Positions 1 to 6,980 of a DNA stretch of 64,000 nucleotides are shown piece by piece. A model generated the notes under the pieces. It had not been told where the DNA came from, made no database searches, and saw nothing but the letters and a program-made list of their open reading frames with translations. This DNA is from Pseudomonas sp. ABC1. Lineage in GTDB: Bacteria; Pseudomonadota; Gammaproteobacteria; Pseudomonadales; Pseudomonadaceae. The position numbers and the translations under genes are program-made. Numbering within the stretch: the stretch's first letter is position 1; each line of letters starts with the position of its first letter. The stretch covers positions 2,540,001 to 2,604,000 of the forward strand of contig NZ_CP058349.1 in the NCBI RefSeq assembly GCF_013395055.1. Direction: 5' to 3'.

Positions 1-2434
1 GCAACTGGTCAATGCCGCCCTTGTTGGTGGCCAGTCCGACACAAGTGGCGCCCACCAAATTGCGGTCAGCCAGCAGCGTAATGAAGAACTCGTCCTGCCC
101 AGCGCGGGATTGGGTCGCCTGCTTGAGGGTGGCACGCCAGACATGGCAAAGGTTGCTTTCAGCTTCAGGCAGGCGCACCGCTGCCTCTATAGCCCGCGCA
201 TCGAGTTCAGCGAGGAAGTCGGCGTGCTGACGGTCGAAGCCCAAGGGCTGAATGGCCGAACTCATCTTTTCCGGATTGCCGATGCGGATCGCTTGAATGG
301 GCTGCTCCAAACTGTTGCCGTGCTTGTCTAGGAACTTACCCAAGGCGTTGTCCACGGCGGTGTTCTGTTGGGAGACCACCAGCACGCGACGGTTGGGCCT
401 CTGGCAGAACAGTTGGTAGAGCATTTCCACAATGGCGGTAGTTTTGCCTGCGCCCGGCGGCCCTTGAATAAGAGCAATGTTGCTCTCCCTGAGAGCAAGC
501 TCCACCACGCGCTTCTGGCTGTCGTCCAAGGTGTTAGCCCAAGCGATGGGCGCGCTACGCTCCTCCTGCTCGGGCAGATAGTGTTCCGGGGCAAGCAGGA
601 TGTTCTTCAGTGCCGGATTGACCAAGCGATCCTGGAAGAAGTCGTCCAGCGCCTGGCTCTGCCGCTTCAGGGAGGCACTTGGTACGCTTACCAGCAGGCG
701 TAACATCTGGGCGTCGTTATCCAGCAGCGAGAAATTGCCTTCAATGCCGATGCTATCTTTCTGCCGGGTGTAGAGCGGCCGGTTACGTCGGTCGAAACGC
801 AAGGACGGGATATAGTCGCTACGCTTGGCGTCCCAATGTTGCAAACGGACACAGTAATCGGGATTGAGGGTATTGTTTTCAGACAACACCTCGCGCAGCT
901 TGTCAGATACGAGATCAAACTGCTCCCGGACTTCCAAGGGCAGTCGATTGCGCTGCAGGGCGAGGATACCCTCCCCTCGCTCGGCAAGTTCTAGAGGGTA
1001 CTCTAGCGAGAGGTTCTCCTCTCGACTGCGCTGGTAGGCAATGACCTGCTCCCAGCGCTGGTAGAAACGGCTCTGGGCCAACCTCTCCGGAGAATCATTC
1101 ATGTCTAGAGCGGCCTGGGCGCAGAAGCGCAGGAACTCCTGCACGCCGTAGACCCAGCCCACCTGCTCGGCCCTTGCCAAACGCCGGGCGATAAGTGTGA
1201 AGCGGAAGGGTGTGTCCAACCCGATCTGCAAAGTACCAGTCTGAGTGACCGTCCGGACCTCAAGCATTTCCCCGTCATCGCGCATCACACACCCTAGCTG
1301 CACCGAGGCCTTGGCTAAGGAAATCACCCCAGTTGTGCTGCTGTAACCCAGAAGTGTCCAAGGTTCCTCAGTGTCGTAGAAGCGCGCATCAGAGATGTTC
1401 TCGAGCAGGCGTTCGTCCACGTCTAGGTAAAGCTGCTGGTAACTCTGAATACCCCGAGCTTGGTAGTTGAATTCGCTTACCTCGATTGCTCGGCTCTTCT
1501 CATCGAAGGGGTTTCTGCTCAAGCACAGGTCATAAGCAGTCGGGTAGACGAGGATCTTCTGACCGCATAGTAGGCGCACGCCGGGGTGCTTAAGCTGTCC
1601 AATAGGTAGGCAGCCGCGCACGACCCCCTCGTAAAAGGTACCTATGGCATTGGGGCCAGCGATGCGCTCTACCACAAACTCAATCGGCTCGCCTGGCATG
1701 ATGTGGTGGTAATACAACGCCCCCCGAGCCACGCAGCCGTAGAACAGGCCTTCGTAGCGCTTGTGGGCGGACTTGACGAGCACTGGAATGTCATCACCGT
1801 AACGCAGGGCCAAGGTTTTCTGGGCGGTGTCGTCTTGGCCGAAGGAAATACGATGGTTGAAGCGCGGCAGGGGCTGGCCTAGTTCATCCATGGACACCAG
1901 TACCAGCTTGCCGGGGTAGAGCCAGTCCACAGGTAGCAAGGGCTCGGCGGTATCCAGCTTCAGGAGATCCTCGAAAGCCAGCTTTTTCAGCAAAGACCGT
2001 ATCTGATCTTCCTGCTGGTCGAGGTAGCGCTGGTATTCTCGCATGCGCACAATTGCGTCTTCGATGCGGGCGTATTCACGGCGAAGAGCAGATTTTCGAT
2101 ACGGACTGGACGTCTTATCAGCCACCTCCTGGCAGATCATACGCTCCAGCCCATCCAGTTCAGCAGGCACGCCCGCCACAGCTAGGCGATGCTCTCGTAT
2201 GGATTCGAGTAAGAACTGAGAATGCTCCTCCCCCATCTGCCGCAACAGCATCAGACGCTCGACTTTCTGTCGCTGACTCGCGGCACGGGCCCGAGCGCGA
2301 ATTTCATCCGAGCGCTTTATTTCGTCACGCTGCTTGCTCTGCTCTTGCTCAGTCTTGACGTTGTAGATCCAACTGACGACCTTGGCACTAGCTAGAACTA
2401 CGAGCCCCGCAGCTACAACGAAAGGGAAGGCCAT
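1..2434 (-). CDS. Membrane-anchored SF1 (UPF1/DNA2-like) helicase, 3' end outside window
   Basis: An open frame runs from ATG at 2434 through the window edge, about 811 codons without a stop. The N-terminus is a hydrophobic segment (about residues 2-24), followed by a charged Glu/Arg-rich stretch typical of a coiled coil (30-65). A long middle region has no motif I recognise. A Walker A motif GPPGAGKTT lies near residues 658-666, and VGATCVGLA-type SF1 motif Ic follows near the window edge. The remaining helicase motifs must lie outside. The start is only 3 bp from the stop of the preceding gene, so it is the last visible member of a four-gene operon. A nucleic-acid translocase tethered to the inner membrane is inferred; a defence role is inferred only from its transposon-cargo context. 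Confidence 0.85.
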   Translation of the reverse strand, partial: MAFPFVVAAGLVVLASAKVVSWIYNVKTEQEQSKQRDEIKRSDEIRARARAASQRQKVERLMLLRQMGEEHSQFLLESIREHRLAVAGVPAELDGLERMICQEVADKTSSPYRKSALRREYARIEDAIVRMREYQRYLDQQEDQIRSLLKKLAFEDLLKLDTAEPLLPVDWLYPGKLVLVSMDELGQPLPRFNHRISFGQDDTAQKTLALRYGDDIPVLVKSAHKRYEGLFYGCVARGALYYHHIMPGEPIEFVVERIAGPNAIGTFYEGVVRGCLPIGQLKHPGVRLLCGQKILVYPTAYDLCLSRNPFDEKSRAIEVSEFNYQARGIQSYQQLYLDVDERLLENISDARFYDTEEPWTLLGYSSTTGVISLAKASVQLGCVMRDDGEMLEVRTVTQTGTLQIGLDTPFRFTLIARRLARAEQVGWVYGVQEFLRFCAQAALDMNDSPERLAQSRFYQRWEQVIAYQRSREENLSLEYPLELAERGEGILALQRNRLPLEVREQFDLVSDKLREVLSENNTLNPDYCVRLQHWDAKRSDYIPSLRFDRRNRPLYTRQKDSIGIEGNFSLLDNDAQMLRLLVSVPSASLKRQSQALDDFFQDRLVNPALKNILLAPEHYLPEQEERSAPIAWANTLDDSQKRVVELALRESNIALIQGPPGAGKTTAIVEMLYQLFCQRPNRRVLVVSQQNTAVDNALGKFLDKHGNSLEQPIQAIRIGNPEKMSSAIQPLGFDRQHADFLAELDARAIEAAVRLPEAESNLCHVWRATLKQATQSRAGQDEFFITLLADRNLVGATCVGLATNKGGIDQL

Positions 2435-2437
2435 GGA

Positions 2438-2875
2438 TTATTCCTGAGCTCCGTACAGCAAAAGTGCAGCTTCCTCAGCAGTGAGCTCTTTGGCCTCCAA
2501 CTGGGCAAGAACACGATCCTGCAGTGTTTGCTTTTGATCCAACTCACGTTCCTTGCGGGCTAGTTTTGCCATGGCTTCTTCATGGCGACGGAGGCTGTCC
2601 TTATCGGAGTTATCTAACTCGACCAAGCGTGCGCTATGCTCCATGCGCGCCTTTTCCAGATTCTGTTCGCCAAGAATGATTTGTTTCTGGCCATCAATCT
2701 GGGCACGCTTGGTTACTTCGGTCTCTTTCCTATAATCGGTGTAGGACCTCATGGCATCCACTGAGGTGTTGGCTAGCTCGAGCGCTTGATTAGAATTGAA
2801 GCCGGAATCCCCCTTCTTGGAGGTAGGCTTCTTAACGGTCGGTTTCTTCGCAGGGGATTTAGTCGGTGCTTTCAT
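2438..2875 (-). CDS. Small basic-N-terminus coiled-coil protein, unknown function
   Basis: A 145-residue protein. The first ~22 residues are a Lys/Pro/Thr-rich tail (repeats of the type KKPT), and residues ~30-130 are strongly helical and charged, consistent with a long coiled coil. There is no signal peptide, no membrane segment and no catalytic motif. It starts 2 bp after the upstream 176-residue gene stops and ends 3 bp before the SF1 helicase start, so translational coupling is likely. I do not recognise a family. A scaffold or adaptor for the membrane helicase is a guess from its shape and position. Confidence 0.75.
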   Translation of the reverse strand: MKAPTKSPAKKPTVKKPTSKKGDSGFNSNQALELANTSVDAMRSYTDYRKETEVTKRAQIDGQKQIILGEQNLEKARMEHSARLVELDNSDKDSLRRHEEAMAKLARKERELDQKQTLQDRVLAQLEAKELTAEEAALLLYGAQE

Positions 2876-2877
2876 GT

Positions 2878-3408
2878 CTATTCTCCGTTAGAGTTAAGCA
2901 GCAGAGCTAGGGTGGCATCAATGCAGCTGTCGAGGCAGACTTGCAGACCAATCAACTCTTGGAAGCTCCCCGACTGAAGGCGCTCTTCTTGTAAGAGGGT
3001 ATGCATGTGTTTCAATAGAGAGAGTTGCTTGCGAACTTTCTTTTGACTGAGCAAAATTTGACGACGGGTAGTCCCTAGCGTGCGCTCAATGTGTGCCAAC
3101 CGCCCCTTTCGCTCCTTGCCTATTGCTTTGATCTCTAGCTCTCCCAGTTGCAGATCTTGGGCCAGAGTGGCTTCCAGCATACGGTTGTATTCGCGCAGCT
3201 GTTCGGTGACTTCGCGTGCAGCGCAGTAGCGGAAGTAAGATCCAGCGGCCTCGATGACCGCCACTGTTGCATCCACCCAAACGACTGTGGGATTGAGCTT
3301 ACCCAGCCCTGAAACGCCACGGGTTAGCAATATGGCACCGTATTTCTGAACGTGCCCGTCCTCCATCACCTGCCCGACGACGTTAGCAAACATGTCGATG
3401 GCTTTCAT
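2878..3408 (-). CDS. Coiled-coil protein with hydrophobic N-terminal segment, unknown function
   Basis: A 176-residue protein. Residues ~20-62 are moderately hydrophobic with glycine and alanine (could lie on or in a membrane). Residues ~65-150 form charged helices of coiled-coil character, and the tail contains two cysteines (VCLDSC). Its ATG overlaps the stop of the preceding 358-residue gene by 4 bp (ATGA), and its stop is 2 bp from the next start. I recognise no family. Its pairing with another coiled-coil protein and a membrane-anchored helicase suggests a multiprotein assembly (inference). Confidence 0.75.
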   Translation of the reverse strand: MKAIDMFANVVGQVMEDGHVQKYGAILLTRGVSGLGKLNPTVVWVDATVAVIEAAGSYFRYCAAREVTEQLREYNRMLEATLAQDLQLGELEIKAIGKERKGRLAHIERTLGTTRRQILLSQKKVRKQLSLLKHMHTLLQEERLQSGSFQELIGLQVCLDSCIDATLALLLNSNGE

Positions 3409-4481
3409 GTGTCGCCCTTGATGCGGTGAAGACCCTCTACTTCTTGCAGGCTGCCCTCTACGGCAGACCAGTCAAACCCGACACTCTGCCAGAGGTCTAC
3501 CAAGTGGTGATCTCGATTGAAGAGTGCTTCATTTTGGGAGGCTGATACAGCAACGTTTTGAAATAGAAAGTTAACGGCCTGCTGGCGGTCTGGTTCATCC
3601 ACTTCCGGCCAGATCCAGAAGCTATCCGGCGTATCGAGCAAAAGCCCAGTGTCCTCAGCGGCACGGCCAAAGCTCAAAGCACGACGCTGGTCTTCAGGCT
3701 GTAGATCACGTAGTTCGATAGGCGCCCCATCGGGTAAGCGATAACGGGTGTCCATACAAAGCACCGGGCTAGATACTACAAAATCATAAGCGGCACCGGA
3801 TCCTAGGCAGGCGGGGTCTAGCTGAACCTCCAGCGCAGAAAGCTCTGGCATGCCCGATACATATCGGACATTGAGTTCCCACTCATGGACATTGAAGCCG
3901 GTGCCGATGAAACAGTTCCGGAAAGTCTCGAACACTACCCCCAAATATTCATCCGGCGAGCGCAGGATGCGGTTTTTCTGGCGTTCGCAGTCTTCGTTCC
4001 AATCCAAGCAAGACCAACTTCGCGGCTTACCATTGCCCTGATGCCAGCGTCTTATGACAAACGAGGCGTCTTCGCCCAGTTCCACCACATTCAAGGAGTC
4101 GTCACCACAAAAGGAATGGCTTTTGTGGTGGCCGTCCAGCCAAACGTGGCGGGTCTGGCCATGCAACAGGCCTTTCCAAGCGGTTAGCTTTTCTCCCCGT
4201 TGGCTCAACTGCCCCCCATTCACCAACCCAAGCCCATCTAGGCGATTGAGAATAGGCTGTAGTTGTTGCAGGCTGAGCCCGGTGAGTTCTAGTACCCAAT
4301 CTATTCCCTGCTCAGGTAACAGGGTCAGCGCATCCAATAGCAAGTGGGAGAAACCACCTAACTGCTCAAGCAGCCGGTGCTTCAGCGTCAGTTCGTAGAA
4401 ACGCACTGGGAGATAAACGTAAAGGCCGTCGTCGGTGGCGCAGTAGTAGTTATCAATCTTCAAATATACGTCCTTGTGCAT
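3405..4481 (-). CDS. Winged-helix-like protein, first gene of the SF1-helicase operon, unknown function
   Basis: A 358-residue protein starting at ATG 4481; a GTG lies one codon earlier. Residues ~40-105 contain a helix-rich pattern ending in a short strand and 'LSQRGEKL', which resembles a winged helix-turn-helix. The remaining ~250 residues are mixed alpha/beta with many Trp and acidic residues and no motif I can name. It is the promoter-proximal gene of the four-gene set. The region upstream (4485-4612) contains no convincing promoter by eye. It might recognise DNA or another protein for the helicase; that is inference. Confidence 0.75.
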   Translation of the reverse strand: MHKDVYLKIDNYYCATDDGLYVYLPVRFYELTLKHRLLEQLGGFSHLLLDALTLLPEQGIDWVLELTGLSLQQLQPILNRLDGLGLVNGGQLSQRGEKLTAWKGLLHGQTRHVWLDGHHKSHSFCGDDSLNVVELGEDASFVIRRWHQGNGKPRSWSCLDWNEDCERQKNRILRSPDEYLGVVFETFRNCFIGTGFNVHEWELNVRYVSGMPELSALEVQLDPACLGSGAAYDFVVSSPVLCMDTRYRLPDGAPIELRDLQPEDQRRALSFGRAAEDTGLLLDTPDSFWIWPEVDEPDRQQAVNFLFQNVAVSASQNEALFNRDHHLVDLWQSVGFDWSAVEGSLQEVEGLHRIKGDT

Positions 4482-4612
4482 CACCGAGAGCGCTTTGAGT
4501 CACCCTTACTCAGATTGCATATTGCCACCACCCAATGCATTTCTCCAGAAAAGCAGCAAGAGCAGGTGAGCCCCCACCTAGACTACGGAGCAGGACAGAC
4601 AGCTCTCGACCA
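4482..4612. other. Short intergenic stretch between two cargo operons
   Basis: This 131-bp gap separates the end of the SF2 helicase gene (4613) from the first gene of the SF1-helicase operon. Both operons point the same way, so it must hold either a promoter or simple read-through. I see no clear hairpin plus T-tract and no strong -35/-10 pair. Confidence 0.5.
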
Positions 4613-6004
4613 TCAGAAACAGGCCAACAGCAGTTGCCGGTAGTGCTGAGAGAAACTGACCTGATAACTCGGCTCGGCAGAAAAATTCCCTAGCGAGTAG
4701 CCACCTGCCACACGGACCTCTGGAGGCTGTCCAGCTTCACCGCCACTTCGACCATAGACATCGCTGCCAGCCCGCCCCCCATCAGCCATCGAGCTAATCG
4801 AGTCGGCAGGCATCTGCACTTGGCTCAGAACCGCCAAGTCATCCGGAAGATCATCAGCAATGCGCTCAGCGAAGCGCCGCAGCGTAGGCTCAGCCAGCAT
4901 GAACAGCCATGCCTGATCGTCAGGCTCGCCCATGCGCCGCAGCACCCGCCCCAACACTTGTCGATAGTGCAACTCGGTACGGATGCGGCTGAGATAGCAG
5001 CACACCTGCAGGCGGGGAATGTCCGTCCCCTCACTGATCATCCCCACGGCGACGATCCAGCGGCAGTCGCTGTGTCTGAATGCATTGATCACCTGCTGAG
5101 CGTCCGGAGTCCGGTTGGTCACTACTCGGCAGCCTTCCCCTCTGGCTTCCAACGCCAGGGCAATCTGCTGGGCGTGCTCAATATCGGTGGCAACTACCAG
5201 ACCAGCAGCATCCGGCTTGGTCTGGCGAAGCTCATCCAGCTTGGCACAACCCAAGCCGAGCAGTTGATCGATCACCTCGTCATGGCGCAGCAGTTCTTCA
5301 AAAGTGACGGGGGATTCCCCCAATAGTTGGGCGATGCTTGGAAACAGCCTGACGGTGCTCTCGGTCTCCAGCTCCTCAGTGAGCTGTACCTTCTGGTTGT
5401 CGAGGAGGACGATCCGGGGCGAGCGGCAGACCCCGTCAGCAATAGCTTCTTTCAGGCCATAGCGATAATCGCAAATCAGGTGCCCTTCGGGTGTCGAGTA
5501 ACGGGCCAGAGCAATCGCCCGGTCGTCAGAGCGCCATGGCGTACCAGAAAGAGCAAGGGTGAAGGCCGCGCGATCTTGTACCCGTTGTAGGATCTGCTGT
5601 CCCCAGGCGTTGCTCAGCAGTGGATCATGGCCGGCGCAGTGGTGGATCTCATCGAAGATCGCGAACACGCGGTAATCATCGAGGAGTCGCCAGAATCCCT
5701 CGTCCCGGTAATCCATTGCCTGATAGGTGTACGCGGCCCCCACCGCGCCGAGCAGACCATCCAGACGCTTACCGAGTACCGCCGTAAATGTAGAGCGGAA
5801 GCCCTCGACGACCTGGCACGATGGCGCGAAGCAGAGCACCAGATCGACCCTGTCTTGCTCCAGCAGGCGGTAGGCCAGCTCTGCGGCCATACGCGTCTTG
5901 CCAGCGGCCGGCGTTGCCTGGCAGAAGAAATGCGGCGTGGAAAGAAAGTGTTCCAACGCCGTATCGATGCAGCGGCGCTGCCAGTCTCTCAGGGAGGAGG
6001 TCAT
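4613..6004 (-). CDS. DEAD/DEAH-box SF2 helicase, transposon cargo
   Basis: A 463-residue SF2 helicase. Motif I is ATPAAGKTRMA (about residues 30-40), motif II is DEIHH, motif III-like is LSGTPWR, and motif VI is QVLGRVLRR near residue 355. The C-terminal ~75 residues are low-complexity and Gly/Ser-rich before the end. The layout is close to the RecQ/UvrB-like helicases found as stand-alone members of defence loci. Its ATG overlaps the stop of the 194-residue upstream gene by 4 bp (ATGA). No nuclease domain is visible in the protein. A role in nucleic-acid sensing or processing with its partner is inferred. Confidence 0.85.
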   Translation of the reverse strand: MTSSLRDWQRRCIDTALEHFLSTPHFFCQATPAAGKTRMAAELAYRLLEQDRVDLVLCFAPSCQVVEGFRSTFTAVLGKRLDGLLGAVGAAYTYQAMDYRDEGFWRLLDDYRVFAIFDEIHHCAGHDPLLSNAWGQQILQRVQDRAAFTLALSGTPWRSDDRAIALARYSTPEGHLICDYRYGLKEAIADGVCRSPRIVLLDNQKVQLTEELETESTVRLFPSIAQLLGESPVTFEELLRHDEVIDQLLGLGCAKLDELRQTKPDAAGLVVATDIEHAQQIALALEARGEGCRVVTNRTPDAQQVINAFRHSDCRWIVAVGMISEGTDIPRLQVCCYLSRIRTELHYRQVLGRVLRRMGEPDDQAWLFMLAEPTLRRFAERIADDLPDDLAVLSQVQMPADSISSMADGGRAGSDVYGRSGGEAGQPPEVRVAGGYSLGNFSAEPSYQVSFSQHYRQLLLACF

Positions 6005-6585
6005 CGCGCCGAGGCAAGCGTCTTGAGCGTCTTCTCGACGGCGCGGAGGTGGCCCAACAGACGTGAACTTCGATCTCTGGCTTCGAGGTACTCGGCTTCA
6101 ACCTTATTGCGCAGATGCGGCATATCGTCGATGAGCAGCTTGTAACGCTCGGCCTCCCCCATCGCCGACAAGAAGTCGAGCCGGATCTCCTTGAGAAGAA
6201 CGTCTAGATGCTGTTCTGCATTGGATGAAGGATTAGGCGGCACACTTCCGTGCTCAGGGACTGGCGGCTCCGGCTTGCGCACGGCCTTGAAGCTGTTTTC
6301 GAACCCACCATCGACCAGCTCCAGTTGCAGGTTCTCAGGGAGCGATTGCAGGTGGTAGACCTGTCCCCGTGAGCGGCGCTCTTCATCAGGCAAGAGCCAA
6401 CCTGCGCGGAGCAGGCGACGGACCTGCTCGTACACATAGCGGCGCACATCGCCGAGACGAAAGGTCATGCCTTCCAGGCGCTTGGCATAGGCATCCCGCA
6501 ATTCACAGGTCGTGAACTGGGTGCGCCCCTCTTCCTGAAGCAGCTCATACAGCCGCCTGTCGAAGATGAACGAGGCAGGTTTCAT
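6001..6585 (-). CDS. Winged-helix/coiled-coil partner of the SF2 helicase, unknown function
   Basis: A 194-residue protein. Residues ~10-70 (FIFDRRLYELLQEEG through 'VRRLLRAGWLL') fit a winged helix-turn-helix. The middle is Pro/Glu-rich and looks like a flexible linker (~95-118), and residues ~120-190 are a charged helical region. It is translationally coupled to the helicase by an ATGA overlap. It faces the divergent XRE-family gene across about 50-100 bp, which suggests shared regulation. I do not recognise a named family; DNA recognition for the helicase is the simplest reading. Confidence 0.75.
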   Translation of the reverse strand: MKPASFIFDRRLYELLQEEGRTQFTTCELRDAYAKRLEGMTFRLGDVRRYVYEQVRRLLRAGWLLPDEERRSRGQVYHLQSLPENLQLELVDGGFENSFKAVRKPEPPVPEHGSVPPNPSSNAEQHLDVLLKEIRLDFLSAMGEAERYKLLIDDMPHLRNKVEAEYLEARDRSSRLLGHLRAVEKTLKTLASAR

Positions 6586-6618
6586 GCGGGTACCCGATGG
6601 GTCTTAGCGGAAAAATGC

Positions 6619-6630
6619 GGATTATAGTCC
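6619..6630. promoter_or_regulatory. Candidate controller-protein operator (C-box-like palindrome)
   Basis: GGATTATAGTCC is an imperfect palindrome in the divergent promoter region of the XRE gene and the wHTH-helicase pair. A second related half (GGTCTATGCGTCC) follows at 6633-6645. Binding sites of restriction-modification controller proteins have the general form GACT...AGTC around a TATA-like core, which this resembles. The assignment rests on similarity only. Confidence 0.4.
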
Positions 6631-6637
6631 GTGGTCT

Positions 6638-6916
6638 ATGCGTCCGCAAACGCAGGATATTGCCGCCTCAAGTGGAGTTGAGGCGGTTATGGATCAGTTG
6701 GCGAAAGCGTTGGGGGGACGCATCCGTACGCAGAGAAAGGCCTGCCGGCTTTCTCAGGATGCACTCGCACTGGCCTGTAGCATCGACCGTAGCTACATGG
6801 GGCGCATCGAGCGTGGTGAAGTAAACATCACCGTCGAGAAGCTGTACCGCATTGCCAGCCTACTGAGCTGCGATCCAGCCTCTCTCCTGCCCCCAGTGTC
6901 GGAGTTACATAGCTAG
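6638..6916 (+). CDS. Small XRE-family regulator resembling restriction-modification controller (C) proteins
   Basis: Up to 92 residues. A lambda-repressor-type helix-turn-helix occupies roughly residues 25-85: 'RLSQDALALACSIDRSYMGR' with 'IERGEVNITVEKLYRIASLL' directly after it. This is the pattern of small single-domain XRE regulators such as C proteins of restriction-modification systems. A second ATG at 6689 has a better ribosome site (GAGG six bases upstream) and gives 75 residues; the first ATG at 6638 would be almost leaderless relative to a TATAGT element at 6623. The gene is convergent with hsdR and divergent from the wHTH-helicase operon, so it probably controls the latter and possibly the type I system. 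Confidence 0.85.
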   Translation: MRPQTQDIAASSGVEAVMDQLAKALGGRIRTQRKACRLSQDALALACSIDRSYMGRIERGEVNITVEKLYRIASLLSCDPASLLPPVSELHS

Positions 6917-6980
6917 TCGATCCTGGAGCTCAGGAACACCCACGGCAGGGCGCATCTAAGCACAGCAGTGGAGCAGACAC

